A stretch of DNA of 60,489 nucleotides from a virus (IMGVR_UViG_3300020200_000001:1-60489); one strand, 5' to 3'. Shown: positions 7,810 through 16,574, counted from the first letter of the stretch. The notes: a model not told the origin generated them from the letters alone. Program-made: numbers and translations.

Positions 7810-10800
7810 TCAGGCCGGTCCAGATGGTGTGACATCGGCCACATTGGTATTCGGGTAAGCACGCCCACTGCCCCACATGATGCGAACCGCACCACTTCCG
7901 CCGTTACCCGAGGCGCTAGGCCATGAAGTTCCGGGGCCCCCGCCGCCTCCGCCGTAATCCCCGCCTTGGATGTTGCTGGAAGACTGGCCGCTACCACTGA
8001 ACGGATTTTCTCCATACATACCGTTTGACCCGCCATGCGCTCCGGATCCCCCATTGCCCCAACCCGCATTATTGTTGTAGCTAGTAAAGGGGTTGTAGAA
8101 CGCGTTGCCAGGAGAAGGCCACCCCGTCGGGCCATACAAGTTTACGCCTCCGCCAGCACCAGTGCCGTAAGTGGAGCTGTAGTAACTGCCGCCATATGCG
8201 CCCTGGACAGTCCCGTTCCAGCTTTCCTGGCCGTTACCACCTCGTCCAATATAGCCCCCAGCACCGCCACCACCTTGGTAGTTAGGGGCGTTACCCCCGG
8301 CACCACCCCCGGTGCCGACGTAGCCCCCGCCGTAGCTATTCGCATTTGGGCCGCTCGTGGAAATACCGGATGCGTTTCCGCCACCATACCCTGATACAGT
8401 GCCCAGGCTGATGAAATAGGAGTTGCCGCCCAACAGCGTAGGACTTGCGCTAGAGGTTGTGGACTGGCCGCCTGCGCCGACCACAACGGTGTATGTCTGG
8501 CCAGGCACCACAGTGATATTGTTCTTCCAGCCCAGGCCACCACCACTACCGGCTGGGTTAGCCCAGTTGTCCTGGCCTGCACCGCCGCCGCCTATGCACA
8601 CGACCGAGACCGAAGTTACGGCGGCCGGGGCTGTCCAGCTATATGTTCCTGCGCTGGTGTACTGGTTCTGGCCCTGAATCGTGCCGAGATAAGGAGTCCA
8701 AGTAAATACCCGGCTATTGGAGTAAACGCCGTTAGTAGCAGTTACCGTAAAGTTGAATGTTGAGAGGTATCCAATCGGACCTGCAGGGGCGGTTCCGGAG
8801 AGCACCCCCGCTGAAGACAGCGTCAGCCAAGCCGGAATCGCGCCTGCACTGACGGTGTGGACCACAACCCCAGACAACGCAGTCGCTTGTGTGGCAGTGG
8901 AAGTAAAGGCTGCGGACGGTGTAACTGTATCAGGCAGTACGCCTGCACCAAAGATTGGATAAGCCCCGTTAACAACTAGCGTCAATGCCTCGGTAATGTT
9001 CCCGGTGTTACTCGACCCATCAGCTCGAATGTTAAAACCGGAATAAGAACCTGCAGCAGTGCTAGAGCCGACCGTGAGGACCCCGGTTGAACTGTTGATT
9101 GAAACACCAGAAGGAATGCTTCCAGTCAACGACCAAGATGCCGGTGGCAACAACGTGTTGGAGAAAATGGCATAGTTATAGGTGATGGCTGTGCCTGTCT
9201 GAGCAAAAATGCTGTCGGGCCCAACAATGTCGTTGAGAGCCAATGCTTGAAAGGCCAGGGTAGAACCTGCACTGGTCAAAACTTTACCGGTCTCACCGAC
9301 TGAGGTCGGAATCGCCTGCGGTACGCGTGTATCAACATACGTCTTGACTGCGGCCTCTGTGGGCACAGCGACGTTGGTTGGATTCGCTCCGCCAAGCGTC
9401 ACGTCAGACGAAAACTCATTGATAGTTTCGCCAAGCTGTGCGCCAATCGAACCAAGTCGCAGAGAAGTCAAACCGGCTAGGTTGAACGCATTGGCATTTA
9501 GCGTTGCAGTACCTGTTGCCTGATCAACCCGGAAATATTCGCCCACACGGAAATTACCGTCTTGGTCGGTCGACACGTAGTAGACGCGGCCGGGCAGGTC
9601 CTCGTTAACCTCGTTGCCTTGTGCAGGAGGCTGTGTCGGAGTGTTGGGGTAGTTCGTGGTTGCAATGCCGCCAGTACCAATGCTCAAAAAGTCATGGCCG
9701 GTAAGTCGGATCTGCGAGTAGTTATTCCGCAACGTGACCACTGCTCCTGGAGCAGACGGCGTCAACTTCTCCTGGGCAAGCGCCAACGACATCACACTAG
9801 ACGAGTCGACATAGGTTCCACTGACAGACTGGATGACATACGCCGCAGAGTCCCCCGTAACCTGAAGACTTGCTCCGGGCTGTGGCGCATCATTAAATCC
9901 ATTTGCAACCAGTAAATAGCCCATCTGGTTCGACACGCCACTACCGGTTAAGGTAAGAGTGTACGTACCATCCGTGATGTCCTCGCCGTTTTGGAAGTCA
10001 GCAACAGACGTTTGGTTGTAATAGATCTTCGCAGCAGACGCTTGAAGGTTTGTTACCGTACCAGTGGCCCCAGAAGTTACGCCGGTGACTGTGGTACCTG
10101 CAGCAAACCCTTGGGTAATCGGATCTGTAGTAACTGTAAGCTGCTTACCGTAAAGTGCTCCAACATGGGGAATTTCTGAGGCCAAGAATCCAAAAGAAGC
10201 CGATCCCCAAGTACCATAAGAGTTATTACCGTTGAGTGCCCGGATAACACCGCCACCTGAAGTGGCATAGCCGAAGTAGGCGTAGTAAGTAAAGCAGGAA
10301 ACAATTTCCCCGCGACCACCGTCTTTTACCCAAAAGCCAATGCCGTTATCAGCGATGATGGTGTAGCCGTGAAACAGCATCGACTTGTAGCCGCTTGCCT
10401 GTGTCGACCCGTCAACAAACGCACCAATCAACCCCGAACCAATTGCCGAGCACTCTAAGATGTAAGGGGATTTTGTGGTGACTGTAGAAGCCGGGTTGAG
10501 CGCGGCCACAACGCCTTTTGGCGTGGAAGTTCGGATATCTCCAGGAGTACCGCCAGGCACCCAGCCAGTCATACCTGTAAACGTCATCTTGTTCAGGATG
10601 GACGCGTTGGACATCAGGAACATCGTTGCCTGGTTGTTTGGCGTAATGCCATCGGCTGCCAGGCCTGCGGCGGGCTGCACGATCACAGTACGTTGGTTGT
10701 CGCCAACGATCGCCACCGTGGGCGGAATCACGATGGGCAGAGCGGCCTCTAGGTACGTACCGGTCTTGACGAAAATCGTCGCAGGCTGACCGGCAGGAAC

Positions 10801-12099
10801 GGCAGCCACCGCCGCCTGAATGCTCGCAAACGGCAGCGCCAGGGTTGTGCCCGGGTAGGTGTCATCACCGTCCGGCGACACGTAGAAGATGTTCGTCGAA
10901 CCGCTGGCGTTTAGCCACGCAATGCCTGCGCCAGTCGGATCGACCGACAGCGAGTAGCCTTCCTGGCCGGGAGCGATGACGGGGAGAACGTCGTCGCCGC
11001 CCTGTGCAAAGAACACCCACTTGCCTGCATCAAACTCAACGCTGAAGTTGGTGCCGGAGGTGAAGTCCTCAGTCGCGATGTAGGACGAACCGACCTGACG
11101 AACGATGTCGTTGACCAGGTACGGGGTGTTCTGTGCCCACACGCCGCGCCAGCGGATGCCTCCGTTGAAGATCTCCCACTTGCCTGCGGCCAAGTCTGTA
11201 GCAAAGGTGCCAGAAGTGTTGGTCTGCAAGCAGGAATAGGTGTTCCCGCCGTAGACGACAATGTCGTAAGGCAGGTACAGAGTAGCAGTCGTCCACTCCC
11301 CGCGCTGGCGCAGGCCAGAAACGAAGATCGACCACTTGCCTGCGGCCAAGTCGGTTGAGAACACGCCGGAGGTGTTCTGGATCTGGCAGGCGTATGTGTT
11401 GGCACCGTACTGGACCAGGTCATTGACGTAGTACAGCGTGCCAGTCTGCCAGGCCCCACGGTTCTCAAATGCGGAGATCCAGGGAGTCCAGTAGTTGGTA
11501 TCGGTCGGAGGATTGCCGGTCGTGTTGGCGGTACAGATGTACAGATTCGCGCCGTATGCGACCACGTCGTTCGGGGCATACGCCGTCGCGTTGTTGTACA
11601 CGCCCTCAGGAGCAATACCGGTGACGAAAGGGTCCCAATAGACAGTGTTTGTCGGGTCGTTGCCTACAGTCGTCTGCTTGGCGATATAGGCATTGCCGCC
11701 GTACTTGACGACGTCGTTGGCCTGGTACGAGGTGACGGGGTTGTAATTGCCTTCCCACTGGATCGCCTCAACAAACTGCGACCAGAAAGCAGGGAATAAA
11801 TCAGGCCGCTTGTTGATGTTGTCCTGCAGCGCCACGTACACCGTCGAGCCGTATGCGACGGCGTCGCCGATGTAATACTGGGTGGCATTCGTCCACTCGC
11901 CAACGAAGTTGATGCCCTCAACCATCAGCGCCCAGTACGCCGTGTCGGTCGGCTCATTGCCGATCGTCTTGACGACGTTGATGTAGACGTAGACGTTACC
12001 GCCGTAGCGGACAACGTCGTTCAGTTCATACTCAGTGAGCGGGTTGTAGTTGCCAGCCCAGTAGAACCGTAATTTTCCAAGATCGACGACTGTAGTCAT
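7810..12099 (-). CDS. Giant modular tail fibre / receptor-binding protein
   Basis: A 1,429-residue protein, the largest here. Residues about 10-370 hold seven carbohydrate-binding-like modules of roughly 50 residues, each with Y..ND(V/I)V.YG.N.Y and an aromatic W....Y at its start. From about 400, FYVSPDGDDTYPGTTLALPF opens a probable right-handed beta-helix (to about 640). A segment with YYVSTDQDGNFRVGEYF (about 860) and DTR resembles fibre shaft/attachment units. Two Ig-like putative domains (about 985-1160) follow. The C-terminal 230 residues are extremely Gly-rich, opening VSVVCIGGGGAG, like glycine-rich phage adhesin tips. Its stop overlaps nothing; the chaperone follows after 12 bp. Confidence 0.85.
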   Translation of the reverse strand: MTTVVDLGKLRFYWAGNYNPLTEYELNDVVRYGGNVYVYINVVKTIGNEPTDTAYWALMVEGINFVGEWTNATQYYIGDAVAYGSTVYVALQDNINKRPDLFPAFWSQFVEAIQWEGNYNPVTSYQANDVVKYGGNAYIAKQTTVGNDPTNTVYWDPFVTGIAPEGVYNNATAYAPNDVVAYGANLYICTANTTGNPPTDTNYWTPWISAFENRGAWQTGTLYYVNDLVQYGANTYACQIQNTSGVFSTDLAAGKWSIFVSGLRQRGEWTTATLYLPYDIVVYGGNTYSCLQTNTSGTFATDLAAGKWEIFNGGIRWRGVWAQNTPYLVNDIVRQVGSSYIATEDFTSGTNFSVEFDAGKWVFFAQGGDDVLPVIAPGQEGYSLSVDPTGAGIAWLNASGSTNIFYVSPDGDDTYPGTTLALPFASIQAAVAAVPAGQPATIFVKTGTYLEAALPIVIPPTVAIVGDNQRTVIVQPAAGLAADGITPNNQATMFLMSNASILNKMTFTGMTGWVPGGTPGDIRTSTPKGVVAALNPASTVTTKSPYILECSAIGSGLIGAFVDGSTQASGYKSMLFHGYTIIADNGIGFWVKDGGRGEIVSCFTYYAYFGYATSGGGVIRALNGNNSYGTWGSASFGFLASEIPHVGALYGKQLTVTTDPITQGFAAGTTVTGVTSGATGTVTNLQASAAKIYYNQTSVADFQNGEDITDGTYTLTLTGSGVSNQMGYLLVANGFNDAPQPGASLQVTGDSAAYVIQSVSGTYVDSSSVMSLALAQEKLTPSAPGAVVTLRNNYSQIRLTGHDFLSIGTGGIATTNYPNTPTQPPAQGNEVNEDLPGRVYYVSTDQDGNFRVGEYFRVDQATGTATLNANAFNLAGLTSLRLGSIGAQLGETINEFSSDVTLGGANPTNVAVPTEAAVKTYVDTRVPQAIPTSVGETGKVLTSAGSTLAFQALALNDIVGPDSIFAQTGTAITYNYAIFSNTLLPPASWSLTGSIPSGVSINSSTGVLTVGSSTAAGSYSGFNIRADGSSNTGNITEALTLVVNGAYPIFGAGVLPDTVTPSAAFTSTATQATALSGVVVHTVSAGAIPAWLTLSSAGVLSGTAPAGPIGYLSTFNFTVTATNGVYSNSRVFTWTPYLGTIQGQNQYTSAGTYSWTAPAAVTSVSVVCIGGGGAGQDNWANPAGSGGGLGWKNNITVVPGQTYTVVVGAGGQSTTSSASPTLLGGNSYFISLGTVSGYGGGNASGISTSGPNANSYGGGYVGTGGGAGGNAPNYQGGGGAGGYIGRGGNGQESWNGTVQGAYGGSYYSSTYGTGAGGGVNLYGPTGWPSPGNAFYNPFTSYNNNAGWGNGGSGAHGGSNGMYGENPFSGSGQSSSNIQGGDYGGGGGGPGTSWPSASGNGGSGAVRIMWGSGRAYPNTNVADVTPSGPA

Positions 12100-12329
12100 A
12101 TGAACACCATCTCCAGGTGACCCTTATCGCCCCACCGGAACTGATAAGTGTCGGTTGACCAAATCCAGTTTACGTATTCATTTGGGCCAATGATGTAGCC
12201 CGGCTGCGGCAAGTGGACCGTCGAACCATCGTTGATGATGTCTACGTTCAAATCTCCTGTTGCCTGGATCAGCTTGAACCCGTAAAAGGTCTTATTTGCT
12301 AAATCCGTCCCTGTGTGAAAACCAGCCAT
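12096..12329 (-). CDS. Small virion-associated protein, function unknown
   Basis: A 77-residue mixed alpha/beta protein with VDIINDGSTVHLP and EYVNWIWSTDTYQFRW. No known domain is recognised. It overlaps the giant fibre start by 4 bp and the preceding gene stop by 1 bp, so it is translated as part of the tail operon. It may be a fibre attachment or cap protein, by position only. Confidence 0.6.
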   Translation of the reverse strand: MAGFHTGTDLANKTFYGFKLIQATGDLNVDIINDGSTVHLPQPGYIIGPNEYVNWIWSTDTYQFRWGDKGHLEMVFI

Positions 12330-12643
12330 TAGACGCTCTCCAATACAGAAACAAGGATGTCAAACCCATTGTTGACTGCCGTAGAGGCCATGAGCTGGTC
12401 ACCAGCTTCAAGAACAATCTTGTTGCCTCGCATCAACTCTTCCGTGCGACCTGGGCCGACTCGGAATTGTTGAAGAATCCTAGTGTCATTGGAACTCCTT
12501 CTGTGCCAAACGTCAATCGGGAGTTCCGAGCCATAAATATTCGCCGCACTTAGTCCAATAACCACGGTTCCGCTGGCGGCCGTGTGGATAGTGGTGGCAG
12601 ACATGCCTAGATTGCGGGTTGCGGTACTTTTAAAAGATGCCAT
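12329..12643 (-). CDS. Small structural protein, function unknown
   Basis: A 104-residue beta-rich protein (TAASGTVVIGLSAANIYGSE, then a polar linker and LVSVLESV). It resembles the small proteins that aquatic phages carry between tail adaptors and fibres. No catalytic motif is visible. It is in tight operon spacing with its neighbours and probably part of the tail tip. Confidence 0.58.
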   Translation of the reverse strand: MASFKSTATRNLGMSATTIHTAASGTVVIGLSAANIYGSELPIDVWHRRSSNDTRILQQFRVGPGRTEELMRGNKIVLEAGDQLMASTAVNNGFDILVSVLESV

Positions 12644-12646
12644 GGC

Positions 12647-13024
12647 TTACCCCAATGCAATCGCAAAAACAATTGCAGACCCAGCCGGGTCATAGACCAG
12701 CGAGCCGTCTGCATTGTTGTAGACCGCCCGTTCAGCAGGAAGGGTACAAAACACCTCTTTCGTGCCTGCCCCAAAGTTGACGATCAAGTTGTTATTTGAG
12801 CTTGTTAGAATCAGATCGCGAGAGATCGCCCCGGAACTGTAGGTCCCTACGCCAACCTCCCATTGACCGAGCTGATCGTTGGTGATGGTGTAGTAAGTGA
12901 CGTTGCCCTCGCCGATCGCAGCCGCAAAAGTCGTATACCCTGTATACGCTCCCGTGACTGTAAAGTTCCCCGTACCAGCAGAAGCACTGGTTTCGCGGAC
13001 TCGATCTGAGAGGACTAAGGGCAT
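12647..13024 (-). CDS. Conserved phage structural protein
   Basis: A 125-residue protein opening MPLVLSDRVRETSASAGTG and containing WEVGVGTYSSGAISRD and AGTKEVFCTLPAE. This pattern occurs in many phage genomes near tail genes. It is likely a beta-sandwich virion protein. It is separated from its neighbours by 2-3 bp. The exact position in the particle is unknown. Confidence 0.68.
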   Translation of the reverse strand: MPLVLSDRVRETSASAGTGNFTVTGAYTGYTTFAAAIGEGNVTYYTITNDQLGQWEVGVGTYSSGAISRDLILTSSNNNLIVNFGAGTKEVFCTLPAERAVYNNADGSLVYDPAGSAIVFAIALG

Positions 13025-13026
13025 TT

Positions 13027-13458
13027 TTACACCAATCGAATAACAGCGGTGGCAGGACCAGGAGGCGGGAAGATGACAGTAAAGTCACCGTCAGTGGCCG
13101 TCTTGTCCGACCCGAAATCGAACACCGCAACGCCCTTGTTGCCTTCCGTGCTGTTGTAGATCATGCAGCCACGGGCCGTCAAAGTGACGTTCGGGAAGGT
13201 CAGGTCGTTGAAATCCAAAAATGCAGTAGTGCCAGAAAGCGCCACACCCAAACTAGTCAACTGACCGCCGCCTGCCGGGTAGTTCGTACCTACCGAGGAC
13301 ACCTCATCGGAGGTCGTGTACACAGTGGTGGACGCGTCAATCGTCGCGGCCGAGGTGTACAGCGCCAGAAAAAAGGTGTCCCCAGGGACATCAAAATCAT
13401 GCACGCCTTCAAAAAGCTGCTGTTTGAAACTAGAGCAAATTGCTTGTGTAATTGCCAT
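13027..13458 (-). CDS. Conserved phage structural protein
   Basis: A 143-residue protein opening MAITQAICSSFKQQLFEG with the phrase GDTFFLALYTSAATID. Later come AVLDFNDL-like and ARGCMIYNS segments and a C-terminal FPPPGPATAVIR. I recognise it as a common virion protein family of aquatic phages that precedes the fibre genes, but I know no established function. It is beta-rich with no membrane segment. Confidence 0.68.
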   Translation of the reverse strand: MAITQAICSSFKQQLFEGVHDFDVPGDTFFLALYTSAATIDASTTVYTTSDEVSSVGTNYPAGGGQLTSLGVALSGTTAFLDFNDLTFPNVTLTARGCMIYNSTEGNKGVAVFDFGSDKTATDGDFTVIFPPPGPATAVIRLV

Positions 13459-13459
13459 T

Positions 13460-13744
13460 TTAATTCTCCAAGAGTTTCACCAGATCGGCGTGTCCAAATG
13501 ATTTTAACTTAGCTGACAAAGTTGTTCTATCAGAAACGATAGCTTGTCGCATGTAGTGGATCAAAAGGACGCGAATCTGTTCTTTGAATGCCTGAGCCTG
13601 GTCACGGATCACAGGGTGGACGTTCTCGCCGACGTACATAATCTTTTCAAGCGCCTCATCGGCAAGCTCCTCCGGCGTCCGGCCACGGTTATTTGTGGTT
13701 CGGACAGAGACACTGTTAAGTGCGGTCGAGAATTGGATATCCAT
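13460..13744 (-). CDS. Small conserved phage protein
   Basis: A 94-residue protein: a short beta N-terminus containing VRTTNNRGRTPEELADEALE, then a long amphipathic helix ending AKLKSFGHADLVKLLEN. Similar proteins lie next to head-tail adaptors in many podoviruses. It directly abuts the adaptor gene upstream (stop at 13745). Function is unknown and it is possibly virion-associated. Confidence 0.6.
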   Translation of the reverse strand: MDIQFSTALNSVSVRTTNNRGRTPEELADEALEKIMYVGENVHPVIRDQAQAFKEQIRVLLIHYMRQAIVSDRTTLSAKLKSFGHADLVKLLEN

Positions 13745-14407
13745 TTAAGGCCCCGGACTAGGTGATTTAATCGGCAGACGGGCCATGCCGTCCCTGTATT
13801 CGTCGCGACGACGACGACCCTGTTGCTCGATGCCCAGACCTTGAATCGCCTGCTTGTAGCTGTTCTCAAAATAAGCCAGCATGTCTGTCGGCCCTTTGGT
13901 GTAGCTGTAGGCCTGGATCAGGCAAGCGTACAAAAGAGCTTCAGGGGCATAGGTGCTAATCCAGGTGTTTTGGACAGCCTGTGAAATCTGTGGAGGCCTA
14001 CGGATATACCCTAACTCGACCACATAGTTGGCATTTGGAGTAGGCGCAATGTAGAAACTGTCCTGGTCCCAGATCGAGTAGTACTTGGGGATCCCAACAT
14101 CATTCCCGTCTGGCCAGTACTCCTTCATGAAGGATGTATCGCGGAAATCCAAAAAGATCTGATCATTAGTCACCGGCACCGTAATCATCATGTACCGATG
14201 CGTAAGCATGTCCGAAGGCGCAGTCAGAAACTTGTTGTTGTTGGTCATCGTTCCAGAGACCTCCAACTTGAACACATCTAGGTCAATGTCGCGGAGAATG
14301 CGATTCTCCGCCATCGTAATGAACGTGTTGATCACCGAGTCAGAGAACACATTGGACCCGACTTCGGTGTAGTTACGGATGTTGGTGACAAGTTCGTTGT
14401 AGGTCAT
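13745..14407 (-). CDS. Head-tail adaptor protein (SU10-adaptor-like)
   Basis: A 220-residue protein opening MTYNELVTNIRNYTEVGSN with FITMAENRILRDIDLDVFKL, then a beta region and the helix APEALLYACLIQAYSYTKGP. This layout matches the helical adaptor that binds below the portal in short-tailed phages (SU10 adaptor family). The C-terminus is basic (QQGRRRRDEYRDG). Its ATG overlaps the upstream gene by 4 bp. Assignment rests on the N-terminal signature and on position after portal and capsid. Confidence 0.75.
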   Translation of the reverse strand: MTYNELVTNIRNYTEVGSNVFSDSVINTFITMAENRILRDIDLDVFKLEVSGTMTNNNKFLTAPSDMLTHRYMMITVPVTNDQIFLDFRDTSFMKEYWPDGNDVGIPKYYSIWDQDSFYIAPTPNANYVVELGYIRRPPQISQAVQNTWISTYAPEALLYACLIQAYSYTKGPTDMLAYFENSYKQAIQGLGIEQQGRRRRDEYRDGMARLPIKSPSPGP

Positions 14408-14775
14408 GTGATCATCACCGTCAATGTCCCAAGGCTCATGCGGCCTATCAAGGAAGGCTGCTGAGGCTCAGGCTTCATGTTCGTAGGGCTCGATACCGAT
14501 CCATTCAGCGTGTTGGATCCCCCAATGCTTTGGAACGCGGAATCTGCGGGAGCCCCGATATAAACCGACACAGGTTCAACTCGGTCAGGTCGAGGCTGCA
14601 AAAGAGCGATCGCATCGCCGTTGTATTTCAAAGGCTCAAGCTGAGGCTCTTTTGGCTCGTAGTCATCAGGGCACACTTTAAAACCGCGCCAATTCGTCCG
14701 CAGGACGTTATACGGATACCGCTGACCGCAGTAATCGCATAAGCCAAAGGAGAATTTGCCGGTCGCGTATGCCAT
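14404..14775 (-). CDS. Small protein with CxxC zinc-ribbon-like N-terminus
   Basis: A 123-residue protein. I start it at the ATG at 14773-14775, one base after the upstream stop, rather than at an upstream start inside the previous gene. C14-D-Y-C17 and a third Cys in FKVCPDDYE could form part of a metal site, with only three Cys visible. The middle and C-terminus are polar and Pro-rich, with LNGSVSSPTNM. It lies between two neck/adaptor genes and is probably a minor virion protein. Confidence 0.6.
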   Translation of the reverse strand: MAYATGKFSFGLCDYCGQRYPYNVLRTNWRGFKVCPDDYEPKEPQLEPLKYNGDAIALLQPRPDRVEPVSVYIGAPADSAFQSIGGSNTLNGSVSSPTNMKPEPQQPSLIGRMSLGTLTVMIT

Positions 14776-14776
14776 G

Positions 14777-15442
14777 TCAGTACTCCAACTGAGGCACAAA
14801 CGACACGCTTGCAATGTCGCGATCTTCCTGGGCGGCTCGCGTGAAGTCTTCCTCGTAAATCTGCTTGAGAACGCCTGTGCGCTCGGGGGCATATTTAAGG
14901 GACAGTTGATACGCGAGACCAGACGCCAAGCAAGGCAAGAACCGGAAATTCACGTCTGACGTGTTGGTGTACCCGCCTGCATCTTGGATGCGTCGAATAC
15001 GGTAGTAGACAAACCCGTAGTTCTGGTTAGCGGCCGGATAAAAAAAGACCTTTGGGACGTTTGTTCGCTGCACATAGTACTGTGCAGGACGAGCTTGGGT
15101 CGTCTTATCCGGGACGTTTAGGTATTCCTCGCGGCTAATTCGATCGATAGTGATGTCAGTGGAAGGGGACTGTGAATAGTCTCGAATCACCGCTGACAGC
15201 ACGTTAACCGTGTCCGCCGCTAAAGAAATCTCGTTTGTCCCAGGGGTAAGCGGGTAAATCGCCTGCTCAATTGTCCAAAGGTTTAGGCCGCGATTGGCCC
15301 AATCCAAGAACAAAAGATTGAGCGACCGACGCGCAGAAGTAAGCTGATAACCATTAGTCATCCGCATACCACAACGCTCAAACGCCTCTTCGATTAGGTC
15401 ATCGATCGAGAGGTTGAAGTCGGTCGTCCCAGAGGTGGCCAT
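14777..15442 (-). CDS. Neck/adaptor structural protein
   Basis: A 221-residue protein opening MATSGTTDFNLSIDDLIEEA with FERCGMRMTNGYQLTSARRS and FLDWANRGLNLW. This is a highly recurrent signature of a podovirus neck protein encoded near the adaptor. The beta-rich middle contains YYVQRTNVPKVFFYPAANQ. The C-terminal helix APERTGVLKQIYEEDFTRAA completes the family pattern. Exact stoichiometry or placement is unknown. Confidence 0.72.
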   Translation of the reverse strand: MATSGTTDFNLSIDDLIEEAFERCGMRMTNGYQLTSARRSLNLLFLDWANRGLNLWTIEQAIYPLTPGTNEISLAADTVNVLSAVIRDYSQSPSTDITIDRISREEYLNVPDKTTQARPAQYYVQRTNVPKVFFYPAANQNYGFVYYRIRRIQDAGGYTNTSDVNFRFLPCLASGLAYQLSLKYAPERTGVLKQIYEEDFTRAAQEDRDIASVSFVPQLEY

Positions 15443-15636
15443 TAGTCACACATCCCGCCTGCACGCATTTTCTTGACGCCCTTCATGGCCATCATCTTGT
15501 GCGCATTGACTGCCCCGCCCTTTCTCATCATCACGGGACCTGTCTTTTTGCTGGTCTTAGAGACCATACGATTTTTTGGGCCGCTCATTACGCAGCCGCC
15601 GCCTTTGGTGGCGCAACCCATGCCTTTTCCAGCCAT
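15442..15636 (-). CDS. Small basic Cys/Met/Gly-rich protein
   Basis: A 64-residue protein rich in Lys, Met, Gly and Cys (MAGKGMGCATKGGGCVMSGP), with a C-terminal GVKKMRAGGMCD. Very basic small proteins of this type are common in the capsid-to-neck region of aquatic podoviruses. It could bind DNA or coat the particle. No fold is predictable by eye. It overlaps the neck gene start by one base (TAATG). Confidence 0.6.
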   Translation of the reverse strand: MAGKGMGCATKGGGCVMSGPKNRMVSKTSKKTGPVMMRKGGAVNAHKMMAMKGVKKMRAGGMCD

Positions 15637-15638
15637 GA

Positions 15639-15977
15639 TTACTTTCCTTTCTTGGCGACTTTGTCGCCCTTCTTTATTGCCATCATCCCGCCGGTAAGGG
15701 CAGGTCCCATTTTCTTCATGGCGCGACCCTTCGCGTCTGAAGTTACGCGCTTCAAGGCGCGTCCTGCATTGTCAAGCAAGACCATTTTTGCCATGCCCCC
15801 GCTCGCCATTTTTTTCGTCTTTTTCATGGTGCTCTCCTTAGCTGTTTTGGCTGATTCTACGAACGCTTCTTTCGTGGGCGACCCCTTCGAGCCGGGCTTG
15901 CGCATTCTTTCTCCTGAGCCTTCGGCGATTCTTTTCCTCTTGGCCCAGATGTTGGCGTAGAGTCCTGGCTTTGACAT
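15639..15977 (-). CDS. Basic protein, apparently a fusion of two small phage genes
   Basis: A 112-residue, very basic protein. Residues 1-50 (MSKPGLYANIWAKRKRIAEG, then KPGSKGSPTKEAF and SAKTAK) look like a complete member of a small family that I remember as a stand-alone protein of about 50 residues. Residues 51-112 begin MKKTKKMASGGMAKMVLLDN and resemble a second stand-alone basic protein. The junction carries a strong ribosome-binding site and an ATG in the same frame, so a shorter product may also be made. Function is unknown; a nucleoid or virion role is possible. Confidence 0.6.
   Translation of the reverse strand: MSKPGLYANIWAKRKRIAEGSGERMRKPGSKGSPTKEAFVESAKTAKESTMKKTKKMASGGMAKMVLLDNAGRALKRVTSDAKGRAMKKMGPALTGGMMAIKKGDKVAKKGK
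15825..15839 (-). promoter_or_regulatory. Internal ribosome-binding site and start codon within the fused basic gene
   Basis: On the minus strand AAGGAG (15834-15839) stands six bases before an in-frame ATG (15825-15827). This would direct a separate 62-residue C-terminal product. The site is as strong as those of bona fide genes here. Confidence 0.6.
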
Positions 15978-15992
15978 GTGATCTCCTTTTTT

Positions 15993-16238
15993 TCAGCTTC
16001 GCTGGGTGATTTGGTCGAGCTTTGCTTCGAGTCTGTTGAATCTATTGTCGACGTGTTCGACAATTTTCTCCAGATCTGCACGAACTTCTGCACGAGTGAT
16101 GTGATCACGGGCAACCTCCTCTCTTGTTTTGTTAAGAAGAATGCTGAGACGAGTCACCTCAGCGAACTTCTCTTTTAGTACGAACCCCATAATTCCCACC
16201 AATCCCGTAAGGATGATGTTCCAGATCAGCATCTCCAT
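15993..16238 (-). CDS. Membrane-anchored coiled-coil small protein
   Basis: An 81-residue protein with one N-terminal membrane segment (residues 4-21, WNIILTGLVGIMGFVL). A charged helix with heptad character follows to the end (LNKTREEVARDHITRAEV, VDNRFNRLEAKLDQI). The same family occurs next to neck genes in many phages and has no settled function. Topology suggests a virion- or membrane-associated role; a spanin-like or ejection role is possible but unproven. Confidence 0.62.
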   Translation of the reverse strand: MEMLIWNIILTGLVGIMGFVLKEKFAEVTRLSILLNKTREEVARDHITRAEVRADLEKIVEHVDNRFNRLEAKLDQITQRS

Positions 16239-16241
16239 GGC

Positions 16242-16538
16242 TCAACACTTCCATCTTTTTCTCGCCTGGCGAAGGCGACTATTCGGATCTTTAGCGGCCT
16301 CCGGAAACATCTTCATTTGCCCCGCCGAACGCGCGCAATAACTTTTGCGGCGTTTGGCACGTGAGACGGAATACGGCTTCTGCTCCGTCACGGCAGTCAT
16401 TAGTTTGCTTCCAGGGTTCGCACGACGATAGGCTGCCACGCCTTTTTTTGTCATGCCCGCTCCTGTCTTAGTGGCGCGAAAATTTCCGCTCTCCACTGAG
16501 GTTTTGATGCCCATTCCTGATCGTTTAGCTGTCGCCAT
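16242..16538 (-). CDS. DUF6321-like basic protein
   Basis: A 98-residue basic protein with GAGMTKKGVAAYRRANPGSK, AKRRKSYCARSAGQMK, and a C-terminal FPEAAKDPNSRLRQARKRW-K-C. I recognise this as the small basic DUF6321-type family of phage proteins, with two conserved Cys. Its FPEAAKDPNSR phrase also occurs inside the 799-residue protein at 23.7-26.1 kb. Function is unknown; nucleic-acid contact in the particle is plausible from its charge. Confidence 0.68.
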   Translation of the reverse strand: MATAKRSGMGIKTSVESGNFRATKTGAGMTKKGVAAYRRANPGSKLMTAVTEQKPYSVSRAKRRKSYCARSAGQMKMFPEAAKDPNSRLRQARKRWKC

Positions 16539-16574
16539 CGCGAAATCCAGTCTAGTGATAGGACATGAGGTACA

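Noticed and set aside
7810-12099. CRISPR-like or DNA-level tandem array in the fibre gene
   Set aside because: The periodicity is at the protein level with diverged DNA, and there are no constant repeats with unique spacers.
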